Assembly (NCBI GenBank): GCA_910578405.1
Contig: CAJTQO010000047.1
Location: 2,996-26,056, forward strand
Length of the DNA stretch: 23,061 bases
Source: an uncultured Lachnospiraceae bacterium
GTDB taxonomy: Bacteria > Bacillota > Clostridia > Lachnospirales > Lachnospiraceae
Direction: 5' to 3'
In this document: one piece after another, positions 7,596 to 14,581 of the stretch
Numbering within the stretch: position 1 is the first letter of the stretch
How the letters are laid out: each line of letters starts with the position of its first letter
Program-made: the position numbers and the translations under genes
Notes under the pieces: model-generated
Database searches by the model: none
Told to the model about the DNA's origin: nothing
Seen by the model: only the letters and a program-made list of their open reading frames with translations

Positions 7596-8783
7596 ATGAT
7601 TTGGTATCCTTATGAACAAATGAAGACAATGAGGCAGCCATATAAAATTGTGGATGCAGAGGGAGTTTATTTATATACGCAAGACCAGAAGTTAATTGAT
7701 TCGGTGTCTTCCTGGTGGTGCATGATTCATGGGTACCGGCATCCGGCGCTCACAGAGGCGATTAAGCGTCAGGCAGACCGTTTTTCCCATGTGATGCTGG
7801 GTGGCCTGACCCACGATCCGGCGCTTCGGCTGTCGGAAAAACTGCAGGCATTCCTGCCGGGAGATTTGGACTACTGTTTTTTCTCCGATTCGGGAAGCGT
7901 GGCAGTGGAAGTGGCGCTGAAAATGGCCTTGCAGTTCAATACCAACCGTGGCAGCGGCAGGGATATGGCATTGTCACTTACCCATGCCTACCATGGAGAC
8001 ACGTTCAAAACAATGGAAGTGGGGGATGATGAGGACTACCATTTTGCTTTTGGGGAAAAGAAAGGGGTTATCCATATTCCTACGCAGATTGCCGCTTTGG
8101 AGGAAGCCTTTGCCAAGTACGGAGACAGGTTTTACTGTTTTATTGTAGAACCGCTTTTGCAGGGGGCGGGCGGTATGCGGATGTATGATGTGGCTTTTTT
8201 AAAGCGGGCCAGGGAGTTATGCGACGCTTATGATACGCTTCTTATTTTTGATGAAGTAGCCACCGGGTTTGGGCGGACAGGCAATCGGTTTGTGGCGGAT
8301 TTGGTCTGCCCGGATATCCTTGTGTTAGGAAAAGCGCTGACCGGGGGTTATATCGGCCATGCGGCAACGGTGGCGAACCATAAAGTATTCCAGGGATTTT
8401 ACAGCGATGAGAGCAGACATGCCCTGATGCATGGGCCAACGTTTATGGGAAATGCGCTGGCCTGCAGTGTGGCGCTGCAGTCCATAAAGGTGTTTGAACA
8501 GGAAGACTATATGGGGAAAATACGCGATATTGAGGCGGTGACGCGAAGGGAAATGGAAGGCTTTGCCGATGCGCGGGTGAAGGAAGTGCGGATTATGGGA
8601 GGCTGTGTCTGTGTGGAGGTATATGATGCGCAGGAGCTGAAAGGCTTTCAGCAGTTTGCATACGAAAGAGGTGTGTTCAGCCGTCCGTTTTTGAACTATA
8701 TGTATGCCATGGTCCCTTATATCATCGGAGAGGGGGAATTGGTGCAGGTGTTGCATGTGATGAAAGAGTGGTTTCAAAGATAA
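7596..8783 (+). CDS. bioA: Adenosylmethionine-8-amino-7-oxononanoate aminotransferase
   Basis: BioA transfers the amino group of S-adenosylmethionine to KAPA, giving 7,8-diaminopelargonate, the BioD substrate. The 395 residues start with the typical IWYPYEQMKT. They continue with SSWWCMIHGYRHP, SHVMLGGLTHDPA, the SDSGSVAVEVALKM cofactor-phosphate region, and IFDEVATGFGRTG with D219. The expected pyridoxal-phosphate lysine is K246 in LGKALTGGY. It is a little shorter than the E. coli enzyme (429), but all blocks are in place. GGAG lies 11 bases upstream of the ATG. The 80-base gap after bioD holds no obvious signal. This is the last gene of the unit, followed by a terminator at 8795. Confidence 0.94.
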   Translation: MIWYPYEQMKTMRQPYKIVDAEGVYLYTQDQKLIDSVSSWWCMIHGYRHPALTEAIKRQADRFSHVMLGGLTHDPALRLSEKLQAFLPGDLDYCFFSDSGSVAVEVALKMALQFNTNRGSGRDMALSLTHAYHGDTFKTMEVGDDEDYHFAFGEKKGVIHIPTQIAALEEAFAKYGDRFYCFIVEPLLQGAGGMRMYDVAFLKRARELCDAYDTLLIFDEVATGFGRTGNRFVADLVCPDILVLGKALTGGYIGHAATVANHKVFQGFYSDESRHALMHGPTFMGNALACSVALQSIKVFEQEDYMGKIRDIEAVTRREMEGFADARVKEVRIMGGCVCVEVYDAQELKGFQQFAYERGVFSRPFLNYMYAMVPYIIGEGELVQVLHVMKEWFQR

Positions 8784-8794
8784 AGGGGTATGGG

Positions 8795-8828
8795 AAATGG
8801 CGTAGCTTGCAGGCTATGCCGTTTCTTT
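8795..8828 (+). terminator. Intrinsic terminator of the biotin operon
   Basis: AAATGGCGTAGC (8795-8806) pairs with GCTATGCCGTTT (8813-8824), a 12-bp stem with two G-U pairs and a 6-base loop, followed by CTTTAT. It begins 12 bases after the bioA stop and separates the biotin unit from the glycerol unit. Confidence 0.75.
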
Positions 8829-8885
8829 ATGCACAGTCTTATGCCGCATCCGGAAAGGACATTTGTGAAATTTGTGAGAATTTAA

Positions 8886-8914
8886 TTGAGAGGAAAGAAG
8901 AATTAGGGTATAAT
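8886..8914 (+). promoter_or_regulatory. Sigma-A-type promoter of the glycerol unit
   Basis: TTGAGA (8886-8891; 5 of 6) and TATAAT (8909-8914; 6 of 6) are separated by exactly 17 bases, giving a start near 8921. The first gene starts at 8964. Two direct copies of ATTTGTGA lie just upstream at 8861 and 8870, a possible regulator site. Confidence 0.8.
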
Positions 8915-8963
8915 CTATCCATGGAAGAAGTGGCATGAATAAGATGGGAGAGAGGGATAAAGG

Positions 8964-10397
8964 ATGTATGATGCAATCATTATAGGCGCAGGGGTGAGCG
9001 GCTGTGCCGTGGCAAGGGAATTGTCCAGGTATGAGATGAAAGTTGCGGTTTTGGAGCGGGCGTCCGATGTCTGTGAAGGGACATCCAAGGCCAACAGTGG
9101 GATTGTGCATGCCGGATATGACGCGGAGCCAGGGTCGAAGAAAGCATTTTTGAATATACAGGGCAGCAGGCGGATGGAAGCTTTGTCGGAAGAATTGGAT
9201 TTTCCCTATAAGAGGAACGGTTCCCTTGTATTGTGCTTTGAGGAAAGCGACAGGGAAAAACTGCAGGAGCTGCTGGAGCGGGGGCGGAAGAATGGCGTGG
9301 AGGAGCTGCGTATCCTGGAGCGGGAGGAGTTGACAAAGCTGGAGCCGAATATTTCAGAGGAAGCGGTGGCGGCGTTATATGCGCCTACCGGTGGCATCGT
9401 ATGCCCGTTTGGGCTGACAGTGGCGCTGGCGGAAAATGCCTGTGTCAACGGCGTGGAATTCCATTTGGATACAGAAGTGCAAAGCGTGGAGAAAATGGAA
9501 AAAGGGTATCGGGTGGAGTCTTCCAAGGGAGTGTTTGAAAGCAAAGCAGTGGTCAATGCAGCAGGGGTGTATGCGGATGCATTCCACAATATGGTGAGCG
9601 CAAAGAAGCTGCAAATAACGCCGCGCAAGGGGGAATATTGCCTGTTTGACAAAACATTGGGGGATTATGTAAGCTGCACTGTCTTCCAGTTGCCTACAAA
9701 ATATGGCAAAGGGGTGTTAGTCACGCCGACTGTCCATGGAAACTTATTAGTGGGGCCGACGGCGGAAGACATTGCGGATAAGGAAGGAGTGAACACGACC
9801 GGGGACGGATTGGAGGATGTGCTGAAAAGAGGCGGCTACAGTGTGCAGAAGATATTTGCCGGGAAAGTGATTACTTCTTTTGCAGGGCTGCGGGCTCATG
9901 AGGCCGGAGATGATTTTGTAATTGGGGAGCCGGAGGATGCGGAAGGATTCATAGATGTGGCGGGCATTGAGTCGCCAGGACTGACCTGCGCTCCGGCTAT
10001 TGGGGAATATGTGGCGGAATTGGTGCGCAAACGGATTCCGGCTGCGAAGAAAACGGATTTTATAGCAAAACGCAAGGGGATTCCTTCCGTGGCTTTGGCG
10101 GATGAGGCGCAAAGGCGGGAGTTCATCCGGAAGAACCCGGCGTATGCCAATGTGATATGCCGTTGCGAACTGGTGACGGAAGGTGAAATTATGGACGCTA
10201 TCCACCGTCCGGTAGGGGCGACTACTTTAGATGGCGTGAAACGGCGCACCAGGGCAGGCATGGGCAGGTGCCAGGCAGGTTTTTGCGCGCCAAAGACGGT
10301 GGAAATATTGGCAAGGGAACTGGGGAAAGATATGGCGCAGATAAGGAAGAACGCAGGAGAGTCCACGTTCTTTGCCGGGTACAGCAAAGAGGGATGA
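8964..10397 (+). CDS. GlpA-like FAD-dependent glycerol-3-phosphate dehydrogenase with BFD-type Fe-S domain
   Basis: The N-terminal GAGVSGCAVARELS (8-21) is an FAD-binding Rossmann loop. The body is a DAO/GlpA-type oxidoreductase with TSKANSGIVHAGYD near 40-53 and a second nucleotide-side motif, VNAAGVYAD, near 197. A C-terminal BFD-like [2Fe-2S] domain has C399, C401, C436 and C441 (C-x-C, 34 residues, C-x4-C). This layout is typical of anaerobic GlpA-like dehydrogenases that oxidise glycerol 3-phosphate to dihydroxyacetone phosphate. A 2-hydroxyglutarate-type (LhgO) substrate is the main alternative. The glycerol kinase three genes on supports the glycerol 3-phosphate role. The ATG has GAGAGG eight bases upstream. 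It is the first gene of the unit. Confidence 0.85.
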   Translation: MYDAIIIGAGVSGCAVARELSRYEMKVAVLERASDVCEGTSKANSGIVHAGYDAEPGSKKAFLNIQGSRRMEALSEELDFPYKRNGSLVLCFEESDREKLQELLERGRKNGVEELRILEREELTKLEPNISEEAVAALYAPTGGIVCPFGLTVALAENACVNGVEFHLDTEVQSVEKMEKGYRVESSKGVFESKAVVNAAGVYADAFHNMVSAKKLQITPRKGEYCLFDKTLGDYVSCTVFQLPTKYGKGVLVTPTVHGNLLVGPTAEDIADKEGVNTTGDGLEDVLKRGGYSVQKIFAGKVITSFAGLRAHEAGDDFVIGEPEDAEGFIDVAGIESPGLTCAPAIGEYVAELVRKRIPAAKKTDFIAKRKGIPSVALADEAQRREFIRKNPAYANVICRCELVTEGEIMDAIHRPVGATTLDGVKRRTRAGMGRCQAGFCAPKTVEILARELGKDMAQIRKNAGESTFFAGYSKEG

Positions 10398-10405
10398 GGT
10401 GTGGT

Positions 10406-11845
10406 ATGAACAAGAGTGTGGAAATATTGGTGGTTGGCGGGGGCCCAGCAGGTCTGGCGGCTGCTGCCGCGGCAAAGGAAGCAGGGGTAAAAGCGGAAGA
10501 TATCCTGATTGTGGAGCGGGACAGGGAATTGGGGGGGATTTTAAACCAGTGCATCCATAATGGGTTTGGGCTGCATACCTTTAAAGAGGAACTGACCGGC
10601 CCGGAATATGCGCAGCGGTATGCGGAGAAGGTGCAGGCGGCGCACATACCGTATCTGCTGCAGACAATCGTGGTCGATATCCGCACAGGGGACGGAAAAG
10701 ACAAGGGCGTTTGCGGGACGAAGTATGTGACGGCAATGAATAAGCAGGAAGGGATATTTACGGTGGAAGCGGGCGCCGTGGTTTTGGCCATGGGATGCAG
10801 GGAGCGTTCCAGAGGAGCCTTGAACATTCCCGGATACCGTCCCGCGGGGATTTATTCCGCAGGGACAGCCCAGCGTTATGTAAATATAGAAGGGCGTATG
10901 CCCGGCAAAGAAGTGGTGATTTTAGGCTCCGGGGACATCGGGCTGATTATGGCAAGGCGTATGACGTTAGAAGGGGCAAAGGTAAAGCTGGTGGCAGAGC
11001 TGATGCCTTATTCGGGCGGCCTGAAAAGGAATATTGCGCAATGTCTGGACGATTTCGGCATTCCGTTAAAGTTAAGCCATACGGTGGTGGATATTGACGG
11101 AAAGGAACGGGTGAAGGGCGTTACGGTGGCGCAGGTGGATGAGAACCGCAGGCCCATTGCCGGAACGGAGGAATATATTAGCTGTGACACGTTGCTGCTT
11201 TCCTGCGGGCTGATACCGGAGAACGAATTGTCCGCCGGATTGGGTGTGGAACTGAATCCGGTTACGGCAGGGCCGGTGGTGAACGAGAGCCTGGAGACAA
11301 ATGTGGAGGGGGTATTTGCCTGCGGTAACGTGCTGCATGTCCATGACCTGGTGGATTATGTGTCGGAAGAGGCGGAAAGCGCCGGGAGAAATGCGGCGGA
11401 ATATGCGCTGCGCAGGAAGCCGGAAACAGGACAGGGACAGCAGAGGGCGGAAAAAGAAAGCGCAGAGATTTGCGATATGGCAGACGCGGGCAGGAGTGCA
11501 GAGGCAAAAATACAGGACGGTCTGGCTGTGGACGGAGATGAAGCCCCAAATAGCGCCGCAAAGCAGGGGAGCGGAATAGCGGTAAAGACGGGGCGCGGGG
11601 TGCGGTATACCGTGCCGTCTGTGCTAAGGCCCCAATATATGCAGGAAGAACAGGTAATCCGCTTCCGGGTCGGCGAGGTGTGCCGGGAGGTGGAACTTGT
11701 GGTTTATTTTGACGGCGCCCCTGTGATGCGGATGAAGAAGCGTATAATGGTTCCTGCGGAAATGGAGCAGGTAAAGCTAAAGAAGGAGAATATAGAAAAG
11801 CATCCGGGGTTGAAGGAAATACAGATTGCGGTGGAGCAGGCGTGA
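10406..11845 (+). CDS. FAD/NAD(P)-dependent pyridine-nucleotide-disulfide-type oxidoreductase
   Basis: The FAD loop VVGGGPAGLAAA sits at residues 9-20, and a second Rossmann loop, VILGSGDIGLIMARR, at 171-185 should bind NAD(P)H. The sequence GGILNQCIHNGFGLHTF (43-59) and the YVSEEAESAGRNAAEYA end of the fold are typical of the oxidoreductase that follows GlpA-like genes in Clostridia. It probably passes electrons from the dehydrogenase to a carrier, in the place of GlpB. A charged, Ala/Gly/Glu-rich stretch (about 337-396) looks like a flexible linker before a small beta-rich C-terminal domain (397-479). The start at 10406 is set by GAGGT five bases upstream and by the fold beginning there. 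The longer frame from 10268 lies inside the previous gene. Confidence 0.87.
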   Translation: MNKSVEILVVGGGPAGLAAAAAAKEAGVKAEDILIVERDRELGGILNQCIHNGFGLHTFKEELTGPEYAQRYAEKVQAAHIPYLLQTIVVDIRTGDGKDKGVCGTKYVTAMNKQEGIFTVEAGAVVLAMGCRERSRGALNIPGYRPAGIYSAGTAQRYVNIEGRMPGKEVVILGSGDIGLIMARRMTLEGAKVKLVAELMPYSGGLKRNIAQCLDDFGIPLKLSHTVVDIDGKERVKGVTVAQVDENRRPIAGTEEYISCDTLLLSCGLIPENELSAGLGVELNPVTAGPVVNESLETNVEGVFACGNVLHVHDLVDYVSEEAESAGRNAAEYALRRKPETGQGQQRAEKESAEICDMADAGRSAEAKIQDGLAVDGDEAPNSAAKQGSGIAVKTGRGVRYTVPSVLRPQYMQEEQVIRFRVGEVCREVELVVYFDGAPVMRMKKRIMVPAEMEQVKLKKENIEKHPGLKEIQIAVEQA

Positions 11846-12004
11846 CGGGGCGCAGAGGCTGATTGCGGAAGTGAGGCCGGAATGGAGAGCAGGAGTTGAT
11901 GGTGGCAGGATAGCCGCTGTTATTGGAATGCGGATATAGACTGCAGCGGTGAGGCGTTAAGAGTGAACAGGCGTGGAAGGGAATCGGGAGAAGGAATCAG
12001 GCAT

Positions 12005-12406
12005 ATGAAAACGGAAAATGGGAAGAGTAAAATGGAAGGAGCAGCGACGGAGCTGGTTTGTATCCGGTGTCCGATTGGCTGTATGGTAACGGTGGCAAAA
12101 CGGCCGGACGGGACATGGGACATTACAGGCAATACATGTAACAGGGGGGCGGAATATGCGAAAAAGGAGCTGACCGACCCCACAAGGATAGTGACTTCCA
12201 CCGTCCGGCTGCGGAATGGGGCGCAGGCGGTGACTTCAGTGAAAACAAAGTCGGATATTCCGAAAGGGAAGATGATGGAATGTATGGCAGCGCTGAGGGA
12301 TGTGGAACTGGAGGCGCCTGTCCGTATTGGGGATGTGGCTTTGGCGAATGTGGCCGGGACGGGTGTGGATATGGTGGTGACAAAGAGCGTGGAGAAGGTG
12401 GGGTAG
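12005..12406 (+). CDS. DUF1667 domain protein, likely Fe-S subunit of the dehydrogenase complex
   Basis: This small protein (133 residues) has CIRCPIGC (C19, C22, C26) and C45, a C-x2-C-x3-C...C pattern that resembles a [4Fe-4S] site. The later GDVALANVAGTGVDMVVT stretch is typical of DUF1667. Members are regularly found beside GlpA-like and Trx-reductase-like genes, where they probably act as the electron-transfer subunit; the biochemical role is not settled as far as I know. The start is uncertain. ATG 12005 has AGGA nine bases upstream, whereas an in-frame GTG at 11963 with GAGG at 11951 would add 14 residues. A 159-base gap precedes it. glpK starts 19 bases after its stop. Confidence 0.82.
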   Translation: MKTENGKSKMEGAATELVCIRCPIGCMVTVAKRPDGTWDITGNTCNRGAEYAKKELTDPTRIVTSTVRLRNGAQAVTSVKTKSDIPKGKMMECMAALRDVELEAPVRIGDVALANVAGTGVDMVVTKSVEKVG

Positions 12407-12425
12407 GCCGGAAAGGAAGGGATGT

Positions 12426-13925
12426 ATGGCAAAGTATATCATGGCATTGGATCAGGGGACGACCAGTTCGCGGTGTATCTTGTTTGATAAAACGGGGAAA
12501 ATACTAAGTATGGCGCAGAAGGAATTTACCCAGTTATATCCAAATCCCGGCTGGGTGGAGCATAACCCTATGGAAATCTGGTCTTCCCAGCTTGCGGTGG
12601 CGACAGAGGCAATGGCGGTTTTAGGGGCTTCTGCCGAGGAGATTAGCGGCATTGGCATTACGAACCAGCGGGAAACAACGATTGTCTGGGACAGGAAGAC
12701 CGGAGTTCCGGTATACAATGCCATTGTATGGCAGTGCCGCAGAACGGCAGGGATGGTGGATGAACTGCAAAAGGATGGGTATGGGGAAATCATCCGGGAA
12801 AAGACGGGGCTTGTGCCGGACGCATATTTTTCCGCGACGAAGATAGCGTGGATTTTAGAGCATGTGGAAGGCGCCAGGGAACGGGCCAAACGGGGAGAGC
12901 TTTTGTTTGGCACGGTGGATAGCTGGCTGATTTGGAATTTAACGAAAGGGGCCGTGCATGTAACCGATTACACCAATGCCTCCCGGACAATGCTTTTTGA
13001 CATCCATGACCTTTGCTGGGATAAGGAGTTGCTGGAAAAACTGCAAATTCCCGCTGCTATGCTGCCGGAGGTGAAGCCTTCCAGTTGCATTTACGGCTAT
13101 ACCGATGCGGGAGTGTTGGGAGGGAACATTCCCATTGCGGGAGCGGCAGGGGATCAGCAGGCGGCGTTATTTGGGCAATGCTGTTTTGAAAAGGGGCAGG
13201 TGAAAAATACATATGGCACGGGCTGTTTTCTTTTGATGCACACAGGCAATACGGCGGTGGCTTCAGGCAACGGGCTGCTGACTACCATTGCGGCCAGCGC
13301 CGGGGGAGAGGCGGAGTACGCCCTGGAAGGCAGCGTATTTGTGGCAGGCGCGGCTGTGCAATGGCTGCGGGATGAGATGCGGATGATTAAAAACGCTTCC
13401 CAGTCGGAGGAATATGCGAATGGGGTAACGGATACCGCCGGAGTGTACATCGTCCCTGCTTTTGCAGGTTTGGGCGCGCCCTATTGGAATCAGTATACCA
13501 GAGGGACGGTAACGGGGATTACCAGGGGCTGCAGGAAGGAGCATTTTATCCGGGCTGCGCTGGAATCCATCGCCTACCAGACGGCAGATGTGCTGCGGGC
13601 GATGGAAGAGGATACCCAAATCCCGCTCAAGGAGTTGAAAGTGGACGGCGGCGCCAGTGCAAACGATTTCCTGATGAAGTTCCAGGCTGACATCATTGAT
13701 GCGGTGGTGCATCGTCCCAGGTGTATAGAAACTACAGCTTTGGGCGCGGCTTATCTGGCGGGACTGGCTACCGGATATTATAAGGACAAAGAAGAAATAC
13801 GTGAAAACTGGCAGTTAGGCAGGTCGTTTGCGCCGTCCATGGAAGGAGAGGAACGGAAAAAGCGGTTAGCGGGCTGGAAACGGGCGGTGGACTGCGCGTT
13901 GCATTATTCAGAGGAAGGATTTTAG
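12426..13925 (+). CDS. glpK: Glycerol kinase
   Basis: GlpK phosphorylates glycerol to glycerol 3-phosphate, trapping it in the cell and feeding the dehydrogenase encoded upstream. The 499-residue protein is full length. It opens with ALDQGTTSSRCILFD (7-21), has GITNQRETTIVWD (77-89), AGDQQAALFGQ with catalytic D243, NTYGTGCFLLMHTG (261-274) and the sugar-kinase signature VDGGASANDFLMKFQAD (406-422). The surface loop TDAGVLGGNIPI (226-237) has no histidine, whereas PTS-activated Firmicute enzymes carry a phosphorylatable His there. The start follows a weak GGAAGG. The Nudix gene begins 2 bases after its stop. No facilitator (glpF) is present in the window. Confidence 0.96.
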   Translation: MAKYIMALDQGTTSSRCILFDKTGKILSMAQKEFTQLYPNPGWVEHNPMEIWSSQLAVATEAMAVLGASAEEISGIGITNQRETTIVWDRKTGVPVYNAIVWQCRRTAGMVDELQKDGYGEIIREKTGLVPDAYFSATKIAWILEHVEGARERAKRGELLFGTVDSWLIWNLTKGAVHVTDYTNASRTMLFDIHDLCWDKELLEKLQIPAAMLPEVKPSSCIYGYTDAGVLGGNIPIAGAAGDQQAALFGQCCFEKGQVKNTYGTGCFLLMHTGNTAVASGNGLLTTIAASAGGEAEYALEGSVFVAGAAVQWLRDEMRMIKNASQSEEYANGVTDTAGVYIVPAFAGLGAPYWNQYTRGTVTGITRGCRKEHFIRAALESIAYQTADVLRAMEEDTQIPLKELKVDGGASANDFLMKFQADIIDAVVHRPRCIETTALGAAYLAGLATGYYKDKEEIRENWQLGRSFAPSMEGEERKKRLAGWKRAVDCALHYSEEGF

Positions 13926-13927
13926 GG

Positions 13928-14560
13928 ATGGGAAGGGAAACCAGGAAACAAGAGAGGTTTACGGCAGTGCGGAAGGTGACGGACAATCCGTTTTTCAATT
14001 TATATGAAATGGATGCGCGGACGAACAGCGGAAAGCCGTTTGGATATTATTTTGGCTCCCGCAACGACGAAGCGCATATTAAACTGAAAACAAAGGCGCT
14101 GAATGTGGAAGGGATTGTCATCTATCCGGTGTTAAAGGATGCGCCGGATAAGATTGTGCTGATTCGGCAATACCGGTATCCGCTGGACTGCTTTTTGTAT
14201 GAACTTCCGGCCGGACTGGTGGACGGGGGAGAAACCCCGGCACAGGCCGCCATACGTGAAATGAAAGAGGAAACAGGGCTGGATTTCGAAGTATACGAGG
14301 GAGGCAGCCCCGCATTTCGGCGGCCGTTTTTTATGGGCGCGGGTTTTACGGATGAGTGTTCAGCGGCTGTGTTCGGTTATGCCAGCGGGAAGGTGACGGA
14401 TCAATATTTGGAAGACAGTGAGAGTATACAGGTTTTGCTGGCGGATAAGGAAGAAGCGGGGCGGATTCTGGCCACGGAGCGGGTTTCCCTTCGGTGCGCT
14501 TATCTGTTGATGCAGTTTATGCAAAGCCGGGCAGAGGAGCCGTTTGCCTTTTTAGGGTAA
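13928..14560 (+). CDS. Nudix hydrolase, ADP-ribose pyrophosphatase-like
   Basis: The 210-residue protein carries a complete Nudix box at 96-118. It begins GLVDGGE, with E102, R110-E111, E114-E115 and G117 in the GX5EX7REUXEEXGU pattern. Upstream are the typical ADP-ribose pyrophosphatase strands (VLIRQYRYPLDCFLYELPAG) and afterwards a sugar-binding-side stretch. It probably cleaves ADP-ribose or a related nucleotide sugar in the cytoplasm. It starts 2 bases after glpK, with GAGG and AAGG in the end of glpK serving as ribosome site, so it is co-transcribed. Why it is in a glycerol unit is not clear; a housekeeping passenger or clearance of NAD-derived ADP-ribose are both possible. The exact substrate is inferred only. 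Confidence 0.87.
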   Translation: MGRETRKQERFTAVRKVTDNPFFNLYEMDARTNSGKPFGYYFGSRNDEAHIKLKTKALNVEGIVIYPVLKDAPDKIVLIRQYRYPLDCFLYELPAGLVDGGETPAQAAIREMKEETGLDFEVYEGGSPAFRRPFFMGAGFTDECSAAVFGYASGKVTDQYLEDSESIQVLLADKEEAGRILATERVSLRCAYLLMQFMQSRAEEPFAFLG

Positions 14561-14581
14561 AGGGACACGACGGCAGAGAAA

